Of a stretch of 64,000 bases of DNA, positions 47,989 to 56,050 are shown in pieces (position 1 is the stretch's first letter; every line of letters begins with the position of its first letter). A program made the translations under genes and the position numbers. This stretch comes from Janibacter limosus. GTDB taxonomy: Bacteria > Actinomycetota > Actinomycetes > Actinomycetales > Dermatophilaceae. The stretch is from the NCBI RefSeq assembly GCF_004295485.1, contig NZ_CP036164.1:1426001-1490000 (forward strand), in the 5' to 3' direction. The notes under the pieces are model-generated. The model saw only the letters and a program-made list of their open reading frames with translations, ran no database searches and was not told the DNA's origin.

Positions 47989-48549
47989 ATGGCCACCCAA
48001 TACGAGAGCATCACCGAGCCTCTCGCCTCATTCATTTCCGATCAACAGGTCTACTTCGTGGCCACTGCCGCGAGCGATGGACGAGTCAACGTCTCCCCCA
48101 AGGGGCTTGACTCCCTTCGCATCCTCACGCCCAACCGAGTGGTGTGGCTCAACGGGACAGGGAGCGGGAACGAGACGGCGGCACATGTCCTCGACTCACA
48201 CAGGATGACCCTGATGTTCTGCGCCTTCGACGGCCAGCCGCTCATCCTGCGCCTGTACGGCACTGCTCAACTGATCCACCAGGACGACACGCAAGCCTGG
48301 GAGGAACTCGTCCAGCACTTCCCCCCGATGCTCGGCGCGCGGAACATCTTCGACGTCCAGATCGACCTCGTCCAGACCTCGTGCGGCTTCGGGGTGCCGC
48401 TCTTGGACTTCCGCGAAGAACGGACGCTGATGGACCAATGGGCTGCCAACAAGGGAGCGGCCGGGCTGGAGACGTACCAGCAGGAGCGCAACCGTCACAG
48501 CATCGACGGCTTCCCCACTGGTCTGCCGACACCCCAGCGGACCGAGTAG
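47989..48549 (+). CDS. Pyridoxamine 5'-phosphate oxidase family protein
   Basis: A 186-residue split-barrel flavin-binding protein: FISDQQVYFVATAASDGRVNVSPKGLDSLRIL, VVWLNGTGSGNETAAHVLD and RMTLMFCAFDGQPLILRLYG. This is the PPOX/FMN-binding pattern of proteins of unknown substrate. It follows the IMPase-like gene after 13 nt and may be its operon partner. The short run before the ATG (GAGAGACTGCCTCCC) gives only a weak ribosome site. Confidence 0.88.
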   Translation: MATQYESITEPLASFISDQQVYFVATAASDGRVNVSPKGLDSLRILTPNRVVWLNGTGSGNETAAHVLDSHRMTLMFCAFDGQPLILRLYGTAQLIHQDDTQAWEELVQHFPPMLGARNIFDVQIDLVQTSCGFGVPLLDFREERTLMDQWAANKGAAGLETYQQERNRHSIDGFPTGLPTPQRTE

Positions 48550-48606
48550 CAGGGGCGCGCACCTCGTCGACAGGGTCCTGGCGCGCCATTGTGAGTGGGA
48601 GCGAAC

Positions 48607-49335
48607 CTAAGAGATGGCCTCCAGCACAAAGAAGATGAACCCGAGGAATCGAGTGGGGTCGGACGTGCTCGACGGCAGGAGTTCGGGCGGCGTATCGGGC
48701 GACACCGGGGGCTCGCTGATCGCCAAGATCCTCAAGCCCGCAGCGGTGAACGACTCTGACATCGCGCTCAGCGATCGGTACCAGATGGTCAGCGTGGCGG
48801 AGACGCCGTCGAAGTCGTATTCCTCCTCGTGCGGCACGGTCGCGAAGTAGTCCACCTCTGGGTACATCACGGGCGGGATGACCGGGTGGTTGACGACCAC
48901 GACCAGCCGGCCGCCGGGCTTCAGCACTCGGCGCAGCTCCGCCAGCGGCCGCGACCAGTCCTCGAGGTAGTGCAGCACGAGCACGGCCAGCGCGTCATCG
49001 AAGGCCTCGTCCTCGTACGGAAGCGGCTGAGTCAGGTCGGCCACCTGCAGATCGGCCTCGTCTCCGAGCCTCGTGCGGGCGAGCCGAATCATCGCGGGGC
49101 TCGCGTCGAATCCAGTCACGCTCGCGCCCAGCTCCTCCAGGTCGGCGAGGAGCGGTCCGGAGCCACAGCCAGCGTCCAAGATCCGACGCCCGGCGACGTC
49201 ACCGAGCAGCTCCAGCACCGCAGGCCTGGCGTACCACCTGTTGAACAGCCCGTTGTCATTCGCCCTCGCGTACGCGTCAGCGAAGGTGTCGTAGTGGTCC
49301 GGTTGTTGCTCGGCGCTCGACGTCTCGGAGGTCAT
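48607..49335 (-). CDS. Class I SAM-dependent methyltransferase
   Basis: A 242-residue methyltransferase of the Methyltransf_11 type. Motif I is ILDAGCGSGPLLADLEELG (about 55-73), motif II SVTGFDASPAMIRLAR, and further LPYEDEAFDDALAVLVLHYLEDW with LKPGGRLVVVVNHP. Substrate unknown. It is on the minus strand, 58 bp downstream of the FUSC gene's stop, and may be transcribed with it. Confidence 0.92.
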   Translation of the reverse strand: MTSETSSAEQQPDHYDTFADAYARANDNGLFNRWYARPAVLELLGDVAGRRILDAGCGSGPLLADLEELGASVTGFDASPAMIRLARTRLGDEADLQVADLTQPLPYEDEAFDDALAVLVLHYLEDWSRPLAELRRVLKPGGRLVVVVNHPVIPPVMYPEVDYFATVPHEEEYDFDGVSATLTIWYRSLSAMSESFTAAGLRILAISEPPVSPDTPPELLPSSTSDPTRFLGFIFFVLEAIS

Positions 49336-49393
49336 GGCTCGGCAGTGTGCCAGTCAAACATCAAGGTGCCGGTCCGCCGGTCGCGGTCCCCTG

Positions 49394-50437
49394 TCAGCCA
49401 CTCTTCGCCCCGAGCTCGTGCCGGATCCGTCGCAGGTCCTCCATGAGCGAGCCGATGAGGATCCAGCGCATCCCCTGCGGCGCGCTGACGTCGAGCGGCG
49501 CGGTGAGCGCGGGCGCCGTCTCGTCGAGGTCCTCCCCCACCGGGTCGGGCGTCGTCAACCGCAGCAGCCGCCGCATGTCGTGCGCTGCCCTGACCAGTTC
49601 CTCCGCGATGCCCACCACCACCGGCTCGCCCCGCACGCCGTCGTCGTAGTGGTCGACATAGGCGCGGGTCATACCGCGTGTCTGGGTGCCGACCTTGGTG
49701 ATCACCTCGAGCGCGTCACGCACGGCGCCCACGTCGTCGCGGTATCGACGAGCACGCGGGTTGAGGTGCAAGGAGTCTTCCGCGGCCTCGAGAGCCTCGA
49801 GCGCCTCGTCCCGCAGCGGGTGCAGGCGCCGCGCGTCGACGAGCAGCAGCAGTCTCCCGGGACGTGTCTTGCGCGTCACGAGCGCGTCCGCCAGCCGCTC
49901 GAGGGCCTGGGCCGTCTCCTCCCCCAGGTCCTCCAGTGCTCGACGCGCCGGCTCCAGCGCGACAGGTGGCACGAGCACCAGGTGGATCACGATGCCGATC
50001 AGTGCACCGATGATCGTCTCGACGACGCGCACGAAGGCGTAGTCCGGGGTCGACGCCCCGATGGCGAGCACGAGGAGCGCGCTGATCGCGATCTGGTTGG
50101 CCGACCCGCTCGTCAGACGTAGCGCCCACGACATCGCCAGAGCCGCCGAGACCGCGATGAGGACCACCCACGAGGCGCCGCCGAAGGCCATCCCGAGACC
50201 GGTCGCCAGCAGGACGCCGGCGACCACACCGGCGCTGCGCTCCACCCCCTTCGCCAGGGACTGGTTGAGGCTCGGCTGCACGACGAGCATCGCGGCGATG
50301 GCAGCGAAGACCGGAGGTGGACCGTCGGTGATGAGCAGATCGCAGACGACCCAGGCGAGCATCGTCGCGAGGGCCGTCTTGACCATCTGCAGCAAGGGGT
50401 CTCGCTTGGAGGCGCGCACGGCGGCGGTCAGTCGCAT
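49394..50437 (-). CDS. FUSC-family / aromatic acid exporter-like membrane protein
   Basis: A 347-residue protein. Five to six N-terminal membrane helices (about 18-165: LATMLAWVVCDLLIT, VFAAIAAMLVVQPSLNQSLAKGVERSAGVVAGVLLATGLG, IAISALLVLAIGAS, VVETIIGALIGIVIHLVLV) are followed by a helical cytoplasmic domain. This is the FUSC/ArAE half-transporter layout. TACGGT lies 6 nt before the ATG. Confidence 0.88.
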   Translation of the reverse strand: MRLTAAVRASKRDPLLQMVKTALATMLAWVVCDLLITDGPPPVFAAIAAMLVVQPSLNQSLAKGVERSAGVVAGVLLATGLGMAFGGASWVVLIAVSAALAMSWALRLTSGSANQIAISALLVLAIGASTPDYAFVRVVETIIGALIGIVIHLVLVPPVALEPARRALEDLGEETAQALERLADALVTRKTRPGRLLLLVDARRLHPLRDEALEALEAAEDSLHLNPRARRYRDDVGAVRDALEVITKVGTQTRGMTRAYVDHYDDGVRGEPVVVGIAEELVRAAHDMRRLLRLTTPDPVGEDLDETAPALTAPLDVSAPQGMRWILIGSLMEDLRRIRHELGAKSG

Positions 50438-50449
50438 GGAGCCACCGTA
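50435..50449 (-). promoter_or_regulatory. Leaderless promoter of the FUSC gene
   Basis: TACGGT (50449-50444 on the minus strand), GGCTCC, then ATG 50437; 6-nt gap. Confidence 0.55.
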
Positions 50450-50473
50450 GGCGCAGACGCGGCAGCGACGCGG

Positions 50474-50890
50474 TCACGTCCTCGAGCGCGCGGTCTCCCT
50501 CCGGTTCGCCTTCTTGATGGCGTCGACGAGCTCGTCCTTGTCCATGGTGGAGCGGCCCGGGACGTCGAGGCGTTGCGCGATCTCGTAGAGATGCTTCTTC
50601 GACGCCTTGGCGTCGACGCCCTCGGCCGTCTCCTCGTCGGTGTCACGACCGCCGGCCGCCCGGTCGTCGGAGGGTCCCGTGTGGTCCTTGGGCTCCCAGT
50701 GGTCGCCGACCTTCTCGTGGGTGTGCTTCAGCGCGGCGAAGGCCGTCTGATGGGCCCGGCGCCCCTCGCCGTACTCCTCGACCGCGGAGTCGTGGGCCTT
50801 CGCGAAGGTCTCCTGGGCCGCCTTGCCGGAGCGTTGCAATGTCTCGGGCAGCTCGTCGGTGATGACCTTGTCGCCCTTGGTCATGGGCAT
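50474..50890 (-). CDS. ChaB/Rho-N domain protein
   Basis: A 138-residue hydrophilic protein. The N-terminal part (about 8-70: ITDELPETLQRSGKAAQETFAKAHDSAVEEYGEG, AHQTAFAALKHTHEKVGDHW) is a ChaB domain. After an acidic linker, the C-terminus (about 100-130: KKHLYEIAQRLDVPGRSTMDKDELVDAIKKAN) is a Rho termination-factor N-terminal-like SAP motif. Such small proteins are common in actinobacteria and are often linked to stress; no activity is established. GGGAGAG precedes ATG 50890. Confidence 0.87.
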   Translation of the reverse strand: MPMTKGDKVITDELPETLQRSGKAAQETFAKAHDSAVEEYGEGRRAHQTAFAALKHTHEKVGDHWEPKDHTGPSDDRAAGGRDTDEETAEGVDAKASKKHLYEIAQRLDVPGRSTMDKDELVDAIKKANRRETARSRT

Positions 50891-50969
50891 GATTCTCTCC
50901 CGTCGTCAGGTGCGTCTCACTGCACTACCCACTATGGCCCCACTCACGCCCCGACCGCTCCCCCGGCGA

Positions 50970-50984
50970 TAGCCTGCCGACATG
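50970..50984 (+). promoter_or_regulatory. Leaderless promoter of the panE-like gene
   Basis: TAGCCT at 50970-50975, GCCGAC, then ATG 50982; 6-nt gap. Confidence 0.55.
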
Positions 50985-51888
50985 CCTCCACAGATCGAGT
51001 CCGTGGCCGTCGTCGGAGCCGGCGCGATGGGTGCCATGTATGCGGCACACCTGGTCGAAGGGGGTCTACGCACCGTCCTCGTCGCCTCGGGTGAACGGGC
51101 GCAGCGGTTGCGCACCGAGGGCCTGACGGTCAACGGCCGCCCCTTGGCGGCCGACGTCGCCGACCCTGCCGGTGACGAGCTGCCGCCCGTCGACCTGGCC
51201 ATCGTGGCCGTCAAGCACCACGACCTCGCGGCTGCACTCGACGACCTCGCTCCCTTCGTCGGGCCGAGCACGACCTACGTCTCGGTGCTCAACGGGCTGG
51301 ACAGCGAAGAGACCATCGCCGAGCGGTTCGGGGCCGACAGGGTGCTGCTGTGCATCGCACTCGGCATGGCTGCAGGCCGGGAGGGCAACGAGGTCACCTA
51401 CCTCTCCCCCGGCCGACTCGTCATCGGGACCAGTGCCGGGCTGGCCGACCCCTCGCGCATCGCCACCGTCGGCGCGGCACTCGACCGTGCCGGCCTGGCG
51501 TGGGAGGCGCCAGAGGACATGCAGCACGAGATGTGGTGGAAGTTCATGGTCAACACCTGCATCAACCAGGCCTCGGCCGTCCTGCGAGCGCCCTACGCGG
51601 ACTTCACCGAGCCCGGCCCCGCACGCTCCTTGATGATCGCCCTGCGCGACGAGGTCATCGCGCTCTCCTTCCCCCGCCGGAGTCCCCCTCGACGCGTCCG
51701 ACGCCGACCGCTGGGACGAGGTGCTGCGTGGCCTGCCGGGCACAGGGCAGACCTCGATGCTGCAGGACGTCCTGGCCGGGCGGCCGACGGAGGTCGACCT
51801 CTTCGCCGGTCGGGTCGTCGCGCTCGGTGAGCAGCACGGGATCCCGACGCCGTACAACCAGACGATGGCCTGGGTCCTCAGCCGGTGA
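50982..51888 (+). pseudogene. Ketopantoate reductase family gene with frameshift
   Basis: The first 225 codons are normal PanE/ApbA-like: VAVVGAGAMGAMYAAHLVEGG, DLAIVAVKHHDLAAAL, NGLDSEETIAERFG and MWWKFMVNTCINQASAVL. After ALS at about 51668 the frame becomes arginine-rich, while the +1 frame continues the family C-terminus (AGVPLDASDADRWDEV, PTEVDLFAGRVVALGEQHGI, PTPYNQTMAWVLSR). One extra C in the run at 51671-51675 explains it. As read, the protein would end at 51830 without its C-terminal substrate lid. A real mutation and a sequencing error are equally possible. Confidence 0.85.
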
Positions 51889-52331
51889 CCGCTCTGCGCG
51901 TGCCGCCGGGCCCCGGTGTCCCCCAAGGCCTCGAGGTCCCGGAGTCGGAGCTCACGGAGCAGTTCAGCCGCTCCAGCGGCCCCGGCGGGCAGGGCGTCAA
52001 CACGACCGACTCGCGCGTGCAGCTCTCCCTCGACATCGCGACGACCACGGCGCTCACCGACCGGCAGCGCGAGCGAGTCCTCGAGCGCCTCGCCGGGCGA
52101 CTCGTCGGCACGGTCCTGACCATCGACGCCTCCGAGCACCGGTCACAACGACACAACCGCAGCGCCGCCCGCGAGCGGGTCGCCTCCCTTCTGCGCGAAG
52201 CACTCTCGCCCCCTCCCCCGCCACGCCGACCCACCAAGCGCACCCGGGGGTCACAGCGCCGCCGGCTCGAGGCGAAGTCGCAACGCGGTCAGGTCAAGCG
52301 GCGCAGGGCACGGCCCTCCGACGACGCCTAG
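51885..52331 (+). CDS. arfB: ArfB/YaeJ-like ribosome-rescue factor
   Basis: A 148-residue release-factor-like protein with the GGQ peptidyl-hydrolase motif in SSGPGGQGVNTTDSRV (G34-G35-Q36) and no codon-recognition domains. The C-terminal tail is strongly basic (RRRLEAKSQRGQVKRRRAR), as required to sit in the empty mRNA channel of stalled ribosomes. GTG 51885 overlaps the restored-frame panE stop as GTGA, which itself supports the original reading frame of that gene. Confidence 0.92.
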   Translation: MTALRVPPGPGVPQGLEVPESELTEQFSRSSGPGGQGVNTTDSRVQLSLDIATTTALTDRQRERVLERLAGRLVGTVLTIDASEHRSQRHNRSAARERVASLLREALSPPPPPRRPTKRTRGSQRRRLEAKSQRGQVKRRRARPSDDA

Positions 52332-52376
52332 CCAGCCGCTGACCATCCCGTCGACGCGGCGTCGGACCGCTTCCAG

Positions 52377-52440
52377 TTGACAGGGACCCCCATCCGTTGT
52401 GGTCTGGATCACGGGACCCACGGCGCCACATCGGTGGCGC
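52377..52440 (+). promoter_or_regulatory. Promoter and leader hairpin of the APC transporter gene
   Basis: TTGACA at 52377-52382 and the weak -10 TGGTCT at 52400-52405 are spaced 17 bp. A hairpin with 7-bp arms (GCGCCAC 52423-52429, GTGGCGC 52434-52440) lies between them and the ribosome site GGGAGGAAGG. Confidence 0.45.
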
Positions 52441-52461
52441 ACCCGGGAGGAAGGCCCGCTC

Positions 52462-53838
52462 ATGTCCGTCGACATCGACAGCCCCGGGGGTCCCTCGCGG
52501 GTCAACGAGGACTCCGAGCTCAAGCAGGGCGTCACCGGACGACTGCTCTACTTCTACGTCCTGGGTGACGTCCTCGGGTCCGGGATCTACGTCCTCATCG
52601 GCTTGGTGGCCGGCGCCGTGGGAGGCGCCTTCTGGGCCGCCTTCGCCGTCGGTGTCACGGTCGCCACGATCACCGGTCTGGCCTACGCCGAGCTCGTGAC
52701 CAAGTACCCGCAGGCCGCGGGTGCCGCGCTCTACGTCAACAAGGCCTTCAAGAACAAGACGCTGACCTTCTTCATCACCTTCTGCATGCTCTCCGCGAGC
52801 TACGCCGCAGCCGGTTCGCTCGCCACGGGCTTCGCGCAGTACTTCGGTGAGGTCTGGGCGGCAGCCCCGGCCCTCGTCGTGGCCCTGGCCTTCATCGTCG
52901 GCCTGGCGATCATCAACTTCGTCGGCATCACCGAGTCGGTCGTGGCCAACATGATCATGACGTTCATCGAGATCGCCGGCCTGATCATCGTGCTCATCAT
53001 CGGAGTCGTCGCCACCTTCCAGGGCAAGGTCGACTTCTCCCGGGTCACCGAGTTCTCCACCGAGAGCAACCCGGCCCTCGGGCTCCTCGCCGGTGTGGCC
53101 CTGGCGTTCTTCGCGATGACCGGCTTCGAGAACGCCGCCAACGTCGCCGAGGAGACGCAGAACCCCCGCCGCGACTTCCCGCGCGCGCTCATCGGGGGCA
53201 TGGCGACCGCCGGCGTGCTGTACGTCCTCATCGCGGTCACTGCCGCGATCACCGTGCCCATCGAGCAGCTGGCCCAGTCCGACGCCGCGCTGCTCGAGGT
53301 CGTCAAGGCCGGCATCCTGCCCCTGTCCGTGGCGGTCCTGACGATCGTCTTCGCGATCATCGCCATGGTCGCCATCACCAACACGTGCCTGGTCTGCCTC
53401 GTGACCGAGTCGCGGATCCTCTACGGCATGGCGCGCGAGGACGTCGTCCCCGCTCCCTTCGCCAAGGTGAGCAGCCGTCAGGTGCCCTGGCTGGCCATCC
53501 TCTTCTCGGTCCTCGTGATCGCCGGCCTGCTCTTCTCGGGCGCCGACCTCGCCCAGCTGGCCAATGTCACCGTGGTCTTCACGCTGCTCATCTACGCGCT
53601 CGTCATCATCTCCGCGGTGAAGCTCGACAAGCTCGACCGCACCGAGGAAGCCTTCAGGGCACCGCGCGCCCTCCTGGCCATCGGTGTCGTCGCCAACTTC
53701 CTGATCCTCGGGTACGTCATCTGGGACGACCCCGGCTCACTCCTGTACTGCGCCGCGCTCCTGGCCGTCGGCGTGGTCCTCTTCATCGCCGAGCGACTCC
53801 TCGGCGGTGGCCGCCCCACGACCGACCTGGAGAGCTGA
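52462..53838 (+). CDS. APC-family amino acid permease
   Basis: A 458-residue transporter with about 12 membrane helices. The first helix has the APC glycine motif (VLGDVLGSGIYVLIGLVAGAVGG), and FFAMTGFENAANVAEETQNPRRDFPRALIGG is the conserved helix 6-loop 7 region. ATG 52462 follows GGGAGGAAGG. A universal stress protein gene follows after 3 nt, a pairing common for APC permeases. The transported amino acid cannot be told. Confidence 0.93.
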   Translation: MSVDIDSPGGPSRVNEDSELKQGVTGRLLYFYVLGDVLGSGIYVLIGLVAGAVGGAFWAAFAVGVTVATITGLAYAELVTKYPQAAGAALYVNKAFKNKTLTFFITFCMLSASYAAAGSLATGFAQYFGEVWAAAPALVVALAFIVGLAIINFVGITESVVANMIMTFIEIAGLIIVLIIGVVATFQGKVDFSRVTEFSTESNPALGLLAGVALAFFAMTGFENAANVAEETQNPRRDFPRALIGGMATAGVLYVLIAVTAAITVPIEQLAQSDAALLEVVKAGILPLSVAVLTIVFAIIAMVAITNTCLVCLVTESRILYGMAREDVVPAPFAKVSSRQVPWLAILFSVLVIAGLLFSGADLAQLANVTVVFTLLIYALVIISAVKLDKLDRTEEAFRAPRALLAIGVVANFLILGYVIWDDPGSLLYCAALLAVGVVLFIAERLLGGGRPTTDLES

Positions 53839-53841
53839 CCC

Positions 53842-54321
53842 ATGCACGTGCTCATCGCCACCGACGGCTCGCGACAGTCCCTGCGAGCGGCTCGCCACTT
53901 CAAGTCCTTCGCCGACCCGGCCAAGGTCTCCGAGATCATCGTGCTCGCCGTGACCCGCCCCCTGGCGAGCGTCTCCTTCGTCGACGAGATCTCCGCGGAC
54001 GCCAAGGCACCCAAGCCGCTGCTCAGCAGCTCCTTCAAGGCAGAGGCCGAGGCCGCCGTCGGCGTCATCGCCGCGGAGTTCGACGACTGGCAGGACACCA
54101 AGGTCCGGACCCGGGTGCGCAGCGGGACCCCGTCCGCCGAGATCAACCGGGCGGCCAAGGTGTCCAGCATCGAGCTGATCGTCCTCGCCAGCGGCAGCCG
54201 GGGGCTGACCGACACGGTCCTCATCGGGAGCACCGCGCAGCGCGTGCAGGCGACGGCCCCGTGCCCGGTCCTCGTCGTGCGACCGGCGCCCCGCGCACGG
54301 CGGCCCAAGAAGAAGTCCTGA
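53842..54321 (+). CDS. Universal stress protein (UspA family)
   Basis: A 159-residue single-domain Usp: MHVLIATDGSRQSLRAARHFKSF (ATP-binding start), VRTRVRSGTPSAEINRAAK, and LIVLASGSRGLTDTVLIGSTAQRVQATAPCPVLVVRP with the G2xG9xGS nucleotide motif. It lies 3 nt after the APC permease gene and 1 nt before the NAD(P)-binding gene, so it is part of a three-gene operon. Confidence 0.94.
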   Translation: MHVLIATDGSRQSLRAARHFKSFADPAKVSEIIVLAVTRPLASVSFVDEISADAKAPKPLLSSSFKAEAEAAVGVIAAEFDDWQDTKVRTRVRSGTPSAEINRAAKVSSIELIVLASGSRGLTDTVLIGSTAQRVQATAPCPVLVVRPAPRARRPKKKS

Positions 54322-54322
54322 C

Positions 54323-55066
54323 ATGCGTTTCGCAGTCGCCGGTGGTACCGGCGTCGTCGGTCGACCCGTGGTCGCCGCGGCAGAGCTGCGCGGCCACGAG
54401 GTCGTCGTCCTCTCCCGGGCGAAGGGGGTGGACCTCACCTCGTCGTCCGGCCTGGCGCGACACCTGGCCGGGGTCGACGCGGTCATCGACGTCACCTCGG
54501 TCCTGACCGTCTCGGGACCGAGGTCAGTTGCCTTCTTCGAGCGGGTCACGGGCAACCTCCTGCGCGAGGGCCACGCGGCGGGTGTGGGCCACCACGTCGC
54601 CCTGTCGATCCTCGGAGCCCGCGAGATCGACTCCGGGTACTACGCCGGCAAGCGGGCCCAGGAGCGAGCGGTCCTGGCCGACCCCACGGGCACGGTCGTG
54701 CGCGCCGCCCAGTTCCACGAGTTCGGCCTGCAGACCCTCGAGCGCACCCGCTTCGGCCCGCTCGCCCTGGTCCCGCGGATCCGCTCGCAGCCCGTCGCCA
54801 CGAGCGAGGTCGCCGACCTGCTCGTCGACGTGGCCGAGGGACGACCACTCGCAGACGGCCCCTCGATCGCCGGGCCCGACGTGCTCTCGGTCGCCGAGAT
54901 GTCGCGCCGGGTGCTCTCTGCGCAGGGTGAGCGCGTGCGCGTCGTCGAGTTCCCGATGCCCGGCACCTTCGGTCGCGGGCTGCGAGGAGACCTCCTGCTC
55001 GCCCGGCCGGACAGCAGGATCGGGGCGATCGGCTACGCACAGTGGTTGGAGACGCAGCGGGCCTGA
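54323..55066 (+). CDS. NAD(P)-binding atypical SDR (NmrA-like)
   Basis: A 247-residue protein beginning MRFAVAGGTGVVGRPVVAAAELRGHEVVVLSR, the NmrA/atypical-SDR nucleotide motif GGTGVVG. It then reads VDAVIDVTSVLTVSGPRSVAFFERVTGNLLREG and HHVALSILGAREIDSGYYAGKRAQERAVLA (YxxxK). It may be a regulator or a reductase of the SDR_a5-like type. Third gene of the permease operon. Confidence 0.88.
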   Translation: MRFAVAGGTGVVGRPVVAAAELRGHEVVVLSRAKGVDLTSSSGLARHLAGVDAVIDVTSVLTVSGPRSVAFFERVTGNLLREGHAAGVGHHVALSILGAREIDSGYYAGKRAQERAVLADPTGTVVRAAQFHEFGLQTLERTRFGPLALVPRIRSQPVATSEVADLLVDVAEGRPLADGPSIAGPDVLSVAEMSRRVLSAQGERVRVVEFPMPGTFGRGLRGDLLLARPDSRIGAIGYAQWLETQRA

Positions 55067-55082
55067 GCAGGCCGTCGAGCGG

Positions 55083-55098
55083 TAGGTTCCGGACCATG
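55083..55098 (+). promoter_or_regulatory. Leaderless promoter of the NYN gene
   Basis: TAGGTT at 55083-55088, a 7-nt gap, then ATG 55096. Confidence 0.45.
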
Positions 55099-55947
55099 GA
55101 CGCAGACACCAGCACCTCCACCCGCATCGCCGTGCTCATCGACTGCGACAACGTCTCGGCCAAGCACACGGCCGCCGTCCTGGAGGAGCTGGCGAAGTAC
55201 GGCACCCCGACGGTCAAGCGCGCCTACGGCGACTGGACGACCACGCAGCTGGGCGGCTGGAAGCCCGAGCTGCACCGCAACGCCATCCAGCCCGTGCAGC
55301 AGTTCGCCTACACGGTCGGCAAGAACTCCACCGACTCGGCGCTGATCATCGACGCGATGGACCTGCTCTGGCAGGGCAATGTCGAGGCCTTCGCCCTCGT
55401 CTCCTCGGACTCGGACTTCACCCGGCTGGCCACGCGGCTGCGGGAGTCGGGCAAGCGCGTCTACGGCCTGGGTCTGCGCAAGACGCCGGAGTCGCTGCGT
55501 CGTGCGGTCGACCAGTTCATCTTCCTCGAGCTGCTGCAGGAGCAGGCTCGTGACGAGGACGACGTCACCGACGAAGGGAGCCGCCCGACCGAGCAGGCCG
55601 ACTCCCCCGACACGACGATCAACCTGCAGTCCGCCCTGACCAAGGCGGTCAATGCCACCTCCGGGGACGACGGGTGGAGCACCCTCGGGACCGTCGGCCA
55701 GCACCTGAGCCGAGCCCAGGCGGACTTCGACCCACGTGCCTTCGGTCACCAGAAGCTGTCCACCCTCGTCGAGGAGCAGCCCTACCTGGAGACCCGCGCC
55801 GAGGGATCGCAACGACAGGTGCGCCTGCGGACCAAGGCCCGCAAGAGCGCTGCGAGAGCGGCCTCCTCACCCACGACCAAGAGCACCAGGACCACGCCCA
55901 AGGCGACCACGACCACGAAGGCGACGAAGGCCACGAGGGGCAGCTGA
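55096..55947 (+). CDS. NYN-domain RNase-like protein with LOTUS/OST-HTH domain
   Basis: A 283-residue protein. The NYN (PIN-like) domain is at about 10-160 with acidic residues in VLIDCDNVSAKH, DSALIIDAMDLLW and LVSSDSDFTRLATRLRESG. An OST-HTH/LOTUS domain at about 175-250 contains LQSALTKAVNATSGDDGWSTLGTVGQHL and LVEEQPYLETR. The tail (about 250-283) is a Lys/Thr/Ala-rich low-complexity stretch. NYN-LOTUS proteins are predicted RNA-processing enzymes; the target is unknown. Confidence 0.92.
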   Translation: MDADTSTSTRIAVLIDCDNVSAKHTAAVLEELAKYGTPTVKRAYGDWTTTQLGGWKPELHRNAIQPVQQFAYTVGKNSTDSALIIDAMDLLWQGNVEAFALVSSDSDFTRLATRLRESGKRVYGLGLRKTPESLRRAVDQFIFLELLQEQARDEDDVTDEGSRPTEQADSPDTTINLQSALTKAVNATSGDDGWSTLGTVGQHLSRAQADFDPRAFGHQKLSTLVEEQPYLETRAEGSQRQVRLRTKARKSAARAASSPTTKSTRTTPKATTTTKATKATRGS

Positions 55948-56050
55948 CCCCCTTCGTCAGATCACGCGTGGAGTGGCCCTGTGCACAGGGCCATGTACGC
56001 AGGCCCCGGACAGGCCTAAGATGTCCTCGGTCTGCTTCAGGAGAAAATTG

